From the NCBI GenBank assembly GCA_041670885.1, contig JBAXYJ010000124.1:1-8596 (forward strand): 8,596 bases of DNA. Reading direction: 5' to 3'. Position 1 is the first letter of the stretch, and every line of letters starts with the position of its first letter. Shown here piece after piece: positions 1 to 5,814 of the stretch. The notes under the pieces are model-generated. The model saw only the letters and a program-made list of their open reading frames with translations, did no database searches and had not been told where the DNA came from. The DNA is from JAJBWD01 sp041670885. GTDB taxonomy: Bacteria > Bacillota > Clostridia > Clostridiales > Clostridiaceae. The translations under genes and the position numbers were made by a program.

Positions 1-158
1 CATTATCAGGAACTTTGTCTTTCATAAATGTAATTAATGGATAAATTATATTTCAAATGCTGGAAAAGAATTCAATAATAGTTCTTAATTGCCCGGCAGA
101 TGTTGAAGTGTACGATTCATCTTGTTCTTCTTGAAACAAGTATCTGAAAATTATATTT

Positions 159-590
159 CTAATCAGGTAAAGCATATTTTTTAGAATCATTGCTAACATA
201 TGATTTTACAAGGCCATAGATTAAATTATCTTCTTCAATTCCCGGAAGATGCAGAACATCCAGCACTTCTACGATCATACAGTTGCTGGCATCATCTATT
301 AATATGGCTGAATCTTTTATAGTATATCTGATATTTGTAAACTTATCAGCATCATCAGAATGGCGGCTGCCTAATGTATCCACTACATCCTGCTGATTTT
401 CAGAGAGTGTGCTGACTCCGATAACATCACCCTTACTGATATTTTTCCCGGTTATACTTTGGGCTCCCAGCAGCATTAAAATCTTGTCATAATCTGCCTG
501 CATTGCCCAGGCACAAATCATACCGTATTTTTCCCCGTTTTTCATATAGCTGACTGCATTAGCTCCATAATTAAATGCACTAAGTTCCAT
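159..590 (-). CDS. Flavin reductase family protein (small FMN-binding-like)
   Basis: A 143-residue soluble protein that reads like the flavin-reductase-like (FMN-binding split-barrel) family. Members bind FMN and reduce flavin or pass electrons in the cytoplasm; the partner here is unknown. The N-terminus MELSAFNYG, the GMICAWAMQ stretch (about residues 23-31), the QSITGKNI segment (44-51) and DKF (82-84) match the family pattern, in which a conserved small-residue loop contacts FMN and a DKF motif follows. There is no signal peptide or membrane segment. The frame stays open upstream to 644, but a strong AAGGAGG site at 603-597, six bases before the ATG at 590, fixes this start, and the family normally begins at this MEL. 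It appears monocistronic, with no terminator seen downstream. The family call is good; the precise substrate is not known. Confidence 0.8.
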   Translation of the reverse strand: MELSAFNYGANAVSYMKNGEKYGMICAWAMQADYDKILMLLGAQSITGKNISKGDVIGVSTLSENQQDVVDTLGSRHSDDADKFTNIRYTIKDSAILIDDASNCMIVEVLDVLHLPGIEEDNLIYGLVKSYVSNDSKKYALPD

Positions 591-596
591 TTTTTG

Positions 597-603
597 CCTC
601 CTT
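597..603 (-). promoter_or_regulatory. Ribosome binding site that fixes the flavin reductase start
   Basis: Read on the minus strand this is AAGGAGG, a full match to the anti-16S core, six bases before the ATG at 590. The in-frame ATG at 644 has no comparable site. This decides the start. Confidence 0.85.
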
Positions 604-688
604 AAAATATTTTTTATTAAGTCAAATATTGCCGGTTGATCCATAGGTTAACTGCTACCAATACAAATTAATCCATGGCTTTTATATT

Positions 689-697
689 AGTATATCA
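689..697 (-). promoter_or_regulatory. Extended -10 promoter candidate for the flavin reductase gene
   Basis: On the minus strand the sequence reads TGATATACT: an extended -10 TG, one base, then TATACT (5 of 6 to consensus). No good -35 lies at the normal distance, which fits an extended -10 promoter. Transcription would start near 682, giving a leader of about 90 nt before the ATG at 590. Confidence 0.4.
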
Positions 698-1105
698 TAT
701 TTTTTTATAAAATTGGCATACATTGTAAGACTTGTTCAGGTACTTACATGGCAGGAATCATTGAATAAAAAAAGATTAACTACTTTAGTATATTTCTTTT
801 GTTTATTTCTAATACTAAGGTTTTTAGATTATTTTCTTTTACTTTTGGCTTTAATCCTGATGTATAATAGATAAGCATAGAACTAAGGCCTTTGTCAGGT
901 GAATCATCTGAGAGGTATTTATCAATTTCATTATTAACTAAATAACCTTAATAGGTATTGAGCTAAGGAGTTCGGATAATTAATTATTAAAATCAAATTG
1001 CTTAAAATCTGTTAAACAAAATATTGTTTTCCCATACTTTGTGGTTTTTTATTGTGGATTTGTACTTTACAATACTTTATCACATTGGAGTGAAATATAT
1101 AAAAG

Positions 1106-1123
1106 ACTAGATAAAAATCTAGT
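1106..1123 (+). repeat. Perfect inverted repeat 1 (leader hairpin of the 89-residue gene)
   Basis: ACTAGAT (1106-1112) and ATCTAGT (1117-1123) are perfect 7-base complements around an AAAA loop. It lies nine bases before a second perfect hairpin and about 60 bases before the ATG at 1184. No T-run follows, so it is not a normal terminator. Confidence 0.6.
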
Positions 1124-1132
1124 AAAATCAAT

Positions 1133-1152
1133 GGCTGCAGCATTCTGCAGCC
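1133..1152 (+). repeat. Perfect inverted repeat 2 (leader hairpin of the 89-residue gene)
   Basis: GGCTGCAG (1133-1140) and CTGCAGCC (1145-1152) are perfect 8-base complements around a CATT loop. The GC-rich stem stands out in very AT-rich DNA, and ends 19 bases before the Shine-Dalgarno site of the next gene. No T-run follows. It could be an mRNA-stabilising or regulatory stem, or a DNA operator. Confidence 0.65.
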
Positions 1153-1183
1153 GATATTTAAATATATTTATAGGAGTGATAAA

Positions 1184-1453
1184 ATGTCTAAATATGCAAA
1201 CCTAATCAATAAAGCAACAATTAAAATTGAAAATGGGGAGGAAGCAAGAGCAGAGAAAATATTAATAAAAGCTACTGGAAATGAAGAATTAAGATTTACT
1301 TGGTGGACACAAGAGGGTAAAAAATTCCAGCGAACACCACTGGATTTAAAGGAAGATGACTGGTTAAAACTTTTTGGAGCAGCAGTAAAGGAAAAAGTAT
1401 TATCAGAAGAATTTATATCAAAGTTAATAATAATTTTACAAAATAGAGGTTAA
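1184..1453 (+). CDS. Hypothetical 89-residue protein
   Basis: A small soluble protein I do not recognise. The ATG at 1184 follows a good site, AGGAGTG at 1172-1178, with five bases of spacing, so translation is credible. The protein is rich in lysine and glutamate, and has no signal peptide, membrane segment or cysteine. Residues 1-30 look helical. A tryptophan pair sits at 40-41, then a charged stretch, RTPLDLKEDDW (50-60), and an amphipathic helical C-terminus ending in LIIILQNRG. Codon use is AT-rich like its neighbours. It stands alone: no gene within 590 bases upstream or 740 downstream on the same strand. Two perfect hairpins precede it and a terminator-like hairpin follows. A role in stress, phage or spore biology cannot be told from sequence. 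Confidence 0.7.
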   Translation: MSKYANLINKATIKIENGEEARAEKILIKATGNEELRFTWWTQEGKKFQRTPLDLKEDDWLKLFGAAVKEKVLSEEFISKLIIILQNRG

Positions 1454-1540
1454 AAATATATAAGAAAAATAGCGCCACATACAAGTGTATATTGAGCAGA
1501 TATTATAAATTTGTCAGGCACTAAAAAAGGTACAATAAAG

Positions 1541-1582
1541 GCGGTAAAGAACTGTTAATATGACGAGTTATTTACCGCTTTT
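1541..1582. terminator. Terminator-like hairpin after the 89-residue gene
   Basis: GCGGTAAAGAACT (1541-1553) pairs with AGTTATTTACCGC (1566-1578) over 13 positions with one mismatch, around a 12-base loop, and four Ts follow (1579-1582). It lies about 90 bases after the stop of the 89-residue gene. Read on the minus strand it is followed by an interrupted T-rich stretch, so it might work in both directions. Confidence 0.55.
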
Positions 1583-1763
1583 AGTTATAAACTTTATCAC
1601 TGATATTCTTTCTTCGCCAATCTACAGCGTTAACACAAAATTCAGAAGGAAGTTTATATTTATATCCATTCCTTTCGCTTCGCTCAAGGCACAAAACGTA
1701 ATGAAAAAGGTTATCTTCCAGCGAATTTCTTTTTATTATATTATCATAGGGATACTCGGTATA
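1581..1763 (-). pseudogene. Possible decayed coding fragment or dispersed repeat
   Basis: Sixty codons stay open on the minus strand, from just after a TAG to a TAA at 1583-1581. The translation reads as ordinary protein, for example KLPSEFCVNAVDW (about residues 38-50). There is no ATG, GTG or TTG with a Shine-Dalgarno site, and the stop sits directly against the hairpin at 1541-1578. It could be a gene remnant or part of a non-coding genomic repeat. I do not recognise a family, and it may be chance. Confidence 0.2.
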
Positions 1764-2035
1764 CTACAAATCACGGGGCGGTGAATGGGTGGAGTACCGG
1801 ATAACCGCATTTTTAAATGTGTAGACTGCCTTTTCAAGCACAAATAAGTGGGGCTTTGATCACATAACCTTATCTTTGTTTAAATAGTCTCGTTTAAATT
1901 TCAGGTAATGCCGTTTCTCCCTGTAATTTTTTAGAACCTTCATGTTCAGAAAGGATTTCCAATAGCTATATATGAAATGAAAATTATAGAGGCTGTAGAT
2001 TGCTCATATATCTAAACCCTTTTTAATAATAAAAT

Positions 2036-2064
2036 TGATATTATTCCTAATTGCAAATATAATA
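2036..2064 (+). promoter_or_regulatory. Sigma-A-type promoter for glf
   Basis: TTGATA at 2036-2041 (5 of 6) and TATAAT at 2059-2064 (6 of 6) are separated by 17 bases. Transcription would begin near 2071, leaving a leader of about 130 nt before the glf ATG. A perfect 9-base inverted repeat, TGATATTAT (2037-2045) with ATAATATCA (2060-2068), overlaps both hexamers and could be an operator, though AT-rich promoters give such repeats by chance. Confidence 0.6.
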
Positions 2065-2107
2065 TCATTGTACATAAATATTTATCAGGCAGGGAAAAGT
2101 CTAAATT

Positions 2108-2133
2108 CCTCTTATATAAGGTAAGGGGTTTTT
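2108..2133 (+). terminator. Terminator-like hairpin in the glf leader (candidate attenuator)
   Basis: CCTCTTA (2108-2114) pairs with TAAGGGG (2122-2128) over seven positions including one G-U, with a 7-base loop, and five Ts follow (2129-2133). It lies between the predicted promoter and glf, so readthrough would be needed for glf expression. Confidence 0.45.
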
Positions 2134-2149
2134 ATATTTTGCCGCTTCG

Positions 2150-2176
2150 CTTTGTATCAAGTACAGAAGGTTTTTT
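2150..2176 (+). terminator. Second terminator-like hairpin directly before the glf ribosome binding site
   Basis: CTTTGTA (2150-2156) pairs with TACAGAAG (2162-2169) as a 7-pair stem with one bulged G and a 5-base loop. After one G come six Ts (2171-2176). The stem is weak but the T-run is clear. It ends ten bases before the Shine-Dalgarno site of glf. Confidence 0.35.
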
Positions 2177-2185
2177 CATTTAATT

Positions 2186-2193
2186 AAAGGGGG
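2186..2193 (+). promoter_or_regulatory. Ribosome binding site that fixes the glf start
   Basis: AAAGGGGG lies seven bases before the ATG at 2201. The in-frame TTG at 2195 is only one base from it, which rules that start out. Confidence 0.8.
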
Positions 2194-2200
2194 ATTGCAA

Positions 2201-3316
2201 ATGTATGATTACCTAATTGTTGGATCCGGTATGTTTGGATCAATATTCGCATATGAAGCTAATAAAAGAGGTAAGAAATGCCTTGTCATAGACAAACGTT
2301 CACATATCGGCGGGAACATATATACATCTCAGGTAGAGGGAATTCAAGTACATAAATATGGTGCACATATTTTTCACACCAGTAACAAAGAAGTATGGGA
2401 CTATGTGAATCAGTTCGCTGAGTTCAACAGATACACGAACTCCCCTGTTGCTAAGTATAAATCTGAACTTTATAATATGCCTTTCAATATGAACACATTT
2501 AATAGGATGTGGGGAGTAATTACCCCATCAGAGGCAAAAGCTAAGATTTTGCAGCAGATTAAGGAAGCGGGGATTACAAAGCCGCAAAACCTTGAGGAGC
2601 AGGCTATCAGTCTGGTTGGCAGAGATATATATGAGAAGTTAATTAAAGGCTATACAGAGAAACAGTGGGGGCGCAGAGCAACAGAACTCCCAAGTTTCAT
2701 TATAAAAAGGCTGCCGGTCCGCTTCACCTATGATAACAACTATTTCAACGATAAGTATCAAGGAATACCGATTGGAGGTTATACGCAAATCATCGAGAAA
2801 ATGCTGGAAGGCATAGAAATCAGACTTGAAACTGATTTCTTAAAGCAGCAAGATGAGCTGACTGCCCTGGCAGATAATATTGTTTTTACCGGAATGATTG
2901 ATGAATATTACGGCTATTGCTACGGAGAGCTTGAATATCGTTCTCTTCGTTTTGAGACAGAAGTTTTGGATTGTGAGAATTACCAAGGCAATGCAGTTGT
3001 CAATTTTACAGAATATGAAGTTCCATATACCAGAATAATTGAACATAAGCATTTTGAGTTTGGTTGTCAAAGTGGGAATACGAACCCTAAGACCGTTATC
3101 ACAAGGGAGTATCCCATAACATGGCACCATGGTGATGAAGCGTATTATCCAATGAATAATGATGAAAATAATAAACTTTATGCAAAGTATAAGGCATTAG
3201 CAGATACAGAAGATAGAGTAATATTTGGCGGACGTCTTGGAATGTATAGGTATTTTGACATGCATAATGTTGTGGCAGAGGCATTGATGTGCGTGAGGAA
3301 TGAACTGTCTAAATGA
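2201..3316 (+). CDS. glf: UDP-galactopyranose mutase
   Basis: Interconverts UDP-galactopyranose and UDP-galactofuranose in the cytoplasm, using reduced FAD, and so supplies galactofuranose for surface glycans. The 371 residues match the usual bacterial length of about 370. An N-terminal FAD-binding fold shows GSGMFGS (8-14) with glycines 8, 10 and 13, then the acidic end of strand 2 with HIGGN (35-39) and GAHIFHT (54-60). Family landmarks follow: KQWGR (154-158), RFTYDNNYFNDKYQ (174-187), GIPIGGYT (188-195) and the C-terminal GGRLGMYRYFDM (343-354), whose arginine and tyrosines contact the UDP-sugar diphosphate in characterised enzymes. No key residue is visibly missing. It stands alone on its strand with a long leader. 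Downstream it converges on a PAP2-glycosyltransferase operon that may use its product. Confidence 0.96.
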   Translation: MYDYLIVGSGMFGSIFAYEANKRGKKCLVIDKRSHIGGNIYTSQVEGIQVHKYGAHIFHTSNKEVWDYVNQFAEFNRYTNSPVAKYKSELYNMPFNMNTFNRMWGVITPSEAKAKILQQIKEAGITKPQNLEEQAISLVGRDIYEKLIKGYTEKQWGRRATELPSFIIKRLPVRFTYDNNYFNDKYQGIPIGGYTQIIEKMLEGIEIRLETDFLKQQDELTALADNIVFTGMIDEYYGYCYGELEYRSLRFETEVLDCENYQGNAVVNFTEYEVPYTRIIEHKHFEFGCQSGNTNPKTVITREYPITWHHGDEAYYPMNNDENNKLYAKYKALADTEDRVIFGGRLGMYRYFDMHNVVAEALMCVRNELSK

Positions 3317-3331
3317 ATATAATTAATAAGA

Positions 3332-3367
3332 AGCATTGGAAGTCTCATTAATGAAACTTTCAATGCT
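3332..3367. terminator. Hairpin between convergent glf and the glycosyltransferase gene
   Basis: AGCATTGGAAGT (3332-3343) pairs with ACTTTCAATGCT (3356-3367) over 12 positions with one G-U pair and a 12-base loop that is itself partly palindromic. It starts 15 bases after the glf stop. The T-tract is poor on both strands (a pyrimidine run on plus, TCTTATT on minus), so efficiency is uncertain, but its position fits a shared bidirectional terminator. Confidence 0.6.
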
Positions 3368-3416
3368 CCTCTTCTATGCTCTATAAAAAATATTTATGGA
3401 TGATATAGAATTATTG

Positions 3417-4433
3417 CTAATTAAATCCAAATACTTTTCTTGATAATGAATAGCCCATTAATATGATTTTCCTTCCTAATAGGCTTTTAATTTGTATACA
3501 TATCCCTAAAAAGGATCTATTTACTTCTTTATACAACCTTTTGTTTTTAGAATTTAGGTAATACCAAAGTTCCTCTTTTTTATTTAAACTTTTTTCAGTA
3601 TTATCTTTTAATAAAAGTACCGTACTAATTGTCATCATCATAACTACATATTTAACCATATATTTTCGCAATTTTTTACATTTTATAACCCCAGGATCAT
3701 AAGCATCAATAATTATTTTTGTTACATTAATCTGTTGATCAATTCGTCCAATCATTACTTTTTCATTAACTGATTGATCTTCTCTTCCAATAAAATACCT
3801 GTAAAGATCTACATTTGTATAATACATTGTGTTTACATAAGGCAGTGGTTTATATACAAAAATATTGTCCACATAAAAGGTATGTTTAGGAAGCTCTAAT
3901 TTGCAGTTCTTAAGAACCTCTGTTCGGTAAATAACTGAGTGCATTAATATATTTTGGCTGCTTTTAAAATGTCCTAACTCATTCCATGTAAATATTTCGT
4001 CTTCTGGCATTGCACCCTTATAATTAATGATTTTTGATTTTTGTATATTCATATTTTCATAAACATAATTAGTAATAAGCATGTCCAATGATTTAGAATT
4101 AATAATCATGTCTTTTAATATATCAAGTACTTTTTCCAGACTATTTCTATCAAACCAGTCATCACTATCCAAAACTTTAAAATATATTCCTTTTGAATAT
4201 TTAAGCCCTGTGTTTACTGCATCACCATGTCCACCATTTTCTTTATGTATTGCGCGAACTATATTAGGATATTTCTTCTCATATTCTTCTGCAATTACTA
4301 GAGTATTATCTTTTGAACCATCATCTACAATTAAAATTTCTAAATCATTATTCCCAATTAACAGAGATTCTATAGCCCTATTCATATATGCTGCAGAGTT
4401 GTAACAAGGTACTACTACTGTTAAAATTTTCAT
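3417..4433 (-). CDS. Glycosyltransferase family 2 protein
   Basis: A 338-residue inverting GT-A-fold transferase that uses a nucleotide-sugar donor, probably at the inner face of the membrane. The N-terminal catalytic domain shows VVVPCYN (6-12), VDDGSKDNT (36-44) whose aspartates hold the nucleotide, ENGGHGDAVNTG (65-76), and DSDDW (89-93) carrying the metal-binding DXD. The C-terminal half (about 200-338) has a short hydrophobic patch near 250 and ends basic, without clear membrane helices. The ATG follows the TAA of the PAP2 gene with no gap. Its site GGGAGG (4444-4439) lies inside the end of that gene, so translation is likely coupled. Donor and acceptor cannot be read from sequence; galactofuranose is possible because glf is next door, but this is inference. 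Confidence 0.88.
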   Translation of the reverse strand: MKILTVVVPCYNSAAYMNRAIESLLIGNNDLEILIVDDGSKDNTLVIAEEYEKKYPNIVRAIHKENGGHGDAVNTGLKYSKGIYFKVLDSDDWFDRNSLEKVLDILKDMIINSKSLDMLITNYVYENMNIQKSKIINYKGAMPEDEIFTWNELGHFKSSQNILMHSVIYRTEVLKNCKLELPKHTFYVDNIFVYKPLPYVNTMYYTNVDLYRYFIGREDQSVNEKVMIGRIDQQINVTKIIIDAYDPGVIKCKKLRKYMVKYVVMMMTISTVLLLKDNTEKSLNKKEELWYYLNSKNKRLYKEVNRSFLGICIQIKSLLGRKIILMGYSLSRKVFGFN

Positions 4434-5114
4434 TTATGCCTCCCGATTAATAAATTTTAATATTTTATAAAGCTTTAAATGTAAAGATAACTGCCAGGTT
4501 GCTTCAGCTAAAAATACACCCCCTAAAACGTCAATTATAACATGTTGTTTTGTTGTTAGTGTTGAAATACAAATCAGTATTGCTATAAATAAAGAAAAAT
4601 ATCTATACCATGCAGGAATAGTTTTACAATTACGCAGACCAGCAAAACAATACCAGCTGACTAAACAATGAATTGACGGGAAAAGATTGTTTGCTGCATC
4701 TATATTATATAAAAATTTAAGCATTTCCACAAAAATACCTGATGTGTTAATATCAGGTCTTGTATTAGTTGTAGGGAAAGTTATAAATATAATGCAACAT
4801 ATCAATTTACCTAATATATCTGCAATTGTAAAACGATAGCAATGATCTTTATTTATTCTACAGATTAATATATAATTAACAATCCAAAAAACATAACTTC
4901 CGAAATAAATTAATACAAAAATTGGAATTAACGGAATCCTGCTGTCATAGTAAGATGTTAAGTCATAAAAAACTCTATTTTTATAAAATAAGCGTACTCC
5001 CGAATATACGCTAAAGTTAAGAATTACACATAAAATTAAAGGTTTGATAGAATACTTTGGTATATAGTGATATATTTTTTTCCCTATTTCCATCTTTTTC
5101 CCCATAGTTTTCAT
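4434..5114 (-). CDS. PAP2-family membrane phosphatase/transferase
   Basis: An integral membrane protein of 226 residues with about six helices (near 25-43, 62-84, 98-114, 147-162, 171-186, 194-208). The PAP2 active-site motifs are present: a RP pair (119-120) after FPTTNT, FPSIH (145-149), and S184-x6-H191-x3-D195 in STLTTKQHVIID. The canonical arginine after S184 is threonine, as I recall for several members of the PAP2_3-like branch. Members remove or exchange phosphate on lipid or sugar phosphates, such as undecaprenyl pyrophosphate or phospholipid head groups; which one is unknown. It is the first gene of an operon with the glycosyltransferase. The start is uncertain: the ATG at 5114 lacks a clear Shine-Dalgarno site, while the in-frame ATG at 5093 has GGGGA six bases before it. 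Confidence 0.85.
   Translation of the reverse strand: MKTMGKKMEIGKKIYHYIPKYSIKPLILCVILNFSVYSGVRLFYKNRVFYDLTSYYDSRIPLIPIFVLIYFGSYVFWIVNYILICRINKDHCYRFTIADILGKLICCIIFITFPTTNTRPDINTSGIFVEMLKFLYNIDAANNLFPSIHCLVSWYCFAGLRNCKTIPAWYRYFSLFIAILICISTLTTKQHVIIDVLGGVFLAEATWQLSLHLKLYKILKFINREA
4439..4444 (-). promoter_or_regulatory. Ribosome binding site of the glycosyltransferase, inside the PAP2 coding end
   Basis: GGGAGG on the minus strand, five bases before the TAA/ATG junction. It overlaps the last codons of the PAP2 gene, which points to translational coupling of the pair. Confidence 0.7.
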
Positions 5115-5180
5115 AAATTCATATACTTGTATGTGTGAGAAATCACCATTTCTTTTTTTATCTACAACTAAGTTTTCTTA

Positions 5181-5210
5181 AGTATAATATTGTATGTCAT
5201 ATTACGTCAA
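5181..5210 (-). promoter_or_regulatory. Sigma-A promoter of the PAP2-glycosyltransferase operon
   Basis: On the minus strand TTGACG (5210-5205, 5 of 6) and TATACT (5186-5181, 5 of 6) are 18 bases apart. Transcription would start near 5174, about 60 nt before the ATG at 5114 or 80 before the ATG at 5093. Confidence 0.65.
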
Positions 5211-5281
5211 TACATTAATTAGTTTTTTATCAACATTTCTGTGAATTGTACCTATTTCTAAATCAATAAAAAGATTTATCC

Positions 5282-5360
5282 AAATTTCAAGACGCCCACT
5301 TCTATAAGTGGAGGACCCGATTTCTTTTTAAGGTTACGTTAAATCCCCACCTGAAATTTC
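5282..5360. repeat. Hairpin block, possible relic of an IS200/IS605-type end
   Basis: AAATTTCA (5282-5289) and TGAAATTT (5352-5359) bound the block as inverted repeats. Inside lies a perfect hairpin, CCACTT (5296-5301) and AAGTGG (5306-5311) with a CTAT loop. Read on the minus strand, a stem-loop followed shortly by TTGAA resembles the right end and guide-RNA scaffold of TnpB-type elements. A 25-codon frame ending at a TAA precedes it on that strand. No transposase gene is present, so this is a resemblance only. Confidence 0.3.
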
Positions 5361-5420
5361 GATGCTTAGCTTTAGCAAAGGGAGTTCGCTTCTTAATAGA
5401 ATTTCTTGTAAATTTATGCT

Positions 5421-5455
5421 GCCTTTGATATAAAATTAAAATTTTAATATAAGGC
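5421..5455. repeat. AT-rich imperfect palindrome
   Basis: GCCTT (5421-5425) and AAGGC (5451-5455) close an imperfect stem around the perfect 14-base palindrome ATTAAAATTTTAAT (5435-5448). Only a weak T-rich stretch follows. Function unknown. Confidence 0.35.
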
Positions 5456-5596
5456 ATGTTTCTTAATTCCTTAATATTTTAACTTTAATCATATTTGATA
5501 ATGTTTACACTGTGGCAAACATAAAATGCAACTTAAAAATTTAAATTATGCAAAAAATTGAAAAATAAAAATCTTGCAAAATAATAAAATGCGTTG

Positions 5597-5626
5597 TTGA
5601 CAAACTATAAATGCTGATAGTATAAT
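5597..5626 (+). promoter_or_regulatory. Perfect-consensus promoter of the amidohydrolase gene
   Basis: TTGACA at 5597-5602 and TATAAT at 5621-5626, both 6 of 6, are 18 bases apart. The start would be near 5633. Between the hexamers ACTAT (5604-5608) and ATAGT (5617-5621) form a small inverted repeat, and ACTAT recurs at 5631-5635, so a repressor site is conceivable. Confidence 0.75.
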
Positions 5627-5691
5627 GAAAACTATATTATCTTGGATGGCGAATATAATTTAATAAAATCAAAATAATGTTCGTGTTTTAG

Positions 5692-5727
5692 ATTAATGAA
5701 TAATCAGAAAACAAATTATTCATTAAT
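5692..5727 (+). repeat. Perfect 13-bp hairpin in the amidohydrolase leader
   Basis: ATTAATGAATAAT (5692-5704) and ATTATTCATTAAT (5715-5727) are perfect complements around the loop CAGAAAACAA. It lies about 60 nt into the predicted transcript. Only a broken T-run follows. A 15-base stretch across arm and loop, AATAATCAGAAAACA (5699-5713), matches 11 of 15 positions of the CodY consensus, which is weak. Confidence 0.55.
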
Positions 5728-5781
5728 TGTTTCGTTCAGCAAAACTTCCGGATATTATTAAGCTTTAATATTATATGAAAA

Positions 5782-5802
5782 TTACATTAAAAACGAATGT
5801 AA
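5782..5802 (+). repeat. Short hairpin just before the amidohydrolase ribosome binding site
   Basis: TTACATT (5782-5788) pairs perfectly with AATGTAA (5796-5802) around a 7-base loop. It ends three bases before the AGAAAGGGG site, so folding could affect access to it. Confidence 0.4.
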
Positions 5803-5805
5803 ATT

Positions 5806-5814
5806 AGAAAGGGG
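5806..5814 (+). promoter_or_regulatory. Ribosome binding site that fixes the amidohydrolase start
   Basis: AGAAAGGGG lies eight bases before the ATG at 5823. An in-frame GTG at 5814 overlaps the site and cannot be served by it. Confidence 0.8.

Larger units (their letters stand above)
645..1183. other. Gene-free stretch between the flavin reductase and the 89-residue gene
   Basis: Very AT-rich, with no open frame that has a start and a Shine-Dalgarno site. It holds the flavin reductase promoter candidate on the minus strand. It also has small inverted repeats: ATAATTAATTAT, a 12-base palindrome at 976-987, and AAACAA/TTGTTT around 1014-1029. Two perfect tandem hairpins lie near its right end and are listed separately. 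A TATAAT occurs near 862 without a good -35. I recognise no riboswitch class and no convincing promoter for the downstream gene. Confidence 0.5.
1454..2200. other. Long gene-free stretch before glf
   Basis: No gene with a start, a Shine-Dalgarno site and recognisable content. The left part holds the hairpin at 1541-1582 and a minus-strand open frame of 60 codons without a usable start (1581-1763). A 74-codon plus-strand frame from 1560 begins inside the hairpin loop and looks spurious. An 8-base direct repeat GTTTAAAT occurs at 1878 and 1892. The right part holds the glf promoter and leader, listed separately. Confidence 0.5.

Noticed and set aside
121..140. CTTGTT/AACAAG hairpin downstream of the flavin reductase as a terminator
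   Set aside because: Only six pairs with a long loop and no T-run on the minus strand.
53..175. A 40-codon minus-strand frame after the flavin reductase
   Set aside because: Its ATG overlaps the end of the flavin reductase gene without a ribosome binding site, and the product matches nothing I recognise.
1038..1113. A sigma-A promoter for the 89-residue gene
   Set aside because: TACAAT and TATAAA hexamers occur, but none has a reasonable -35 at 16-18 bases.
1560..1784. A 74-codon plus-strand open frame
   Set aside because: It begins inside the loop of a hairpin, has no Shine-Dalgarno site and shows no recognisable family; the opposite strand is equally open.
1778..1813. GCGGT/ACCGC with following Ts as a terminator
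   Set aside because: Only five pairs across a 21-base loop, too weak to support.
2840..3363. Minus-strand frames inside and just after glf
   Set aside because: They are antisense to strongly conserved glf sequence and have no features of their own.
4081..4404. A 107-codon plus-strand frame within the glycosyltransferase gene
   Set aside because: Antisense shadow of the conserved GT-A domain with no ribosome binding site.
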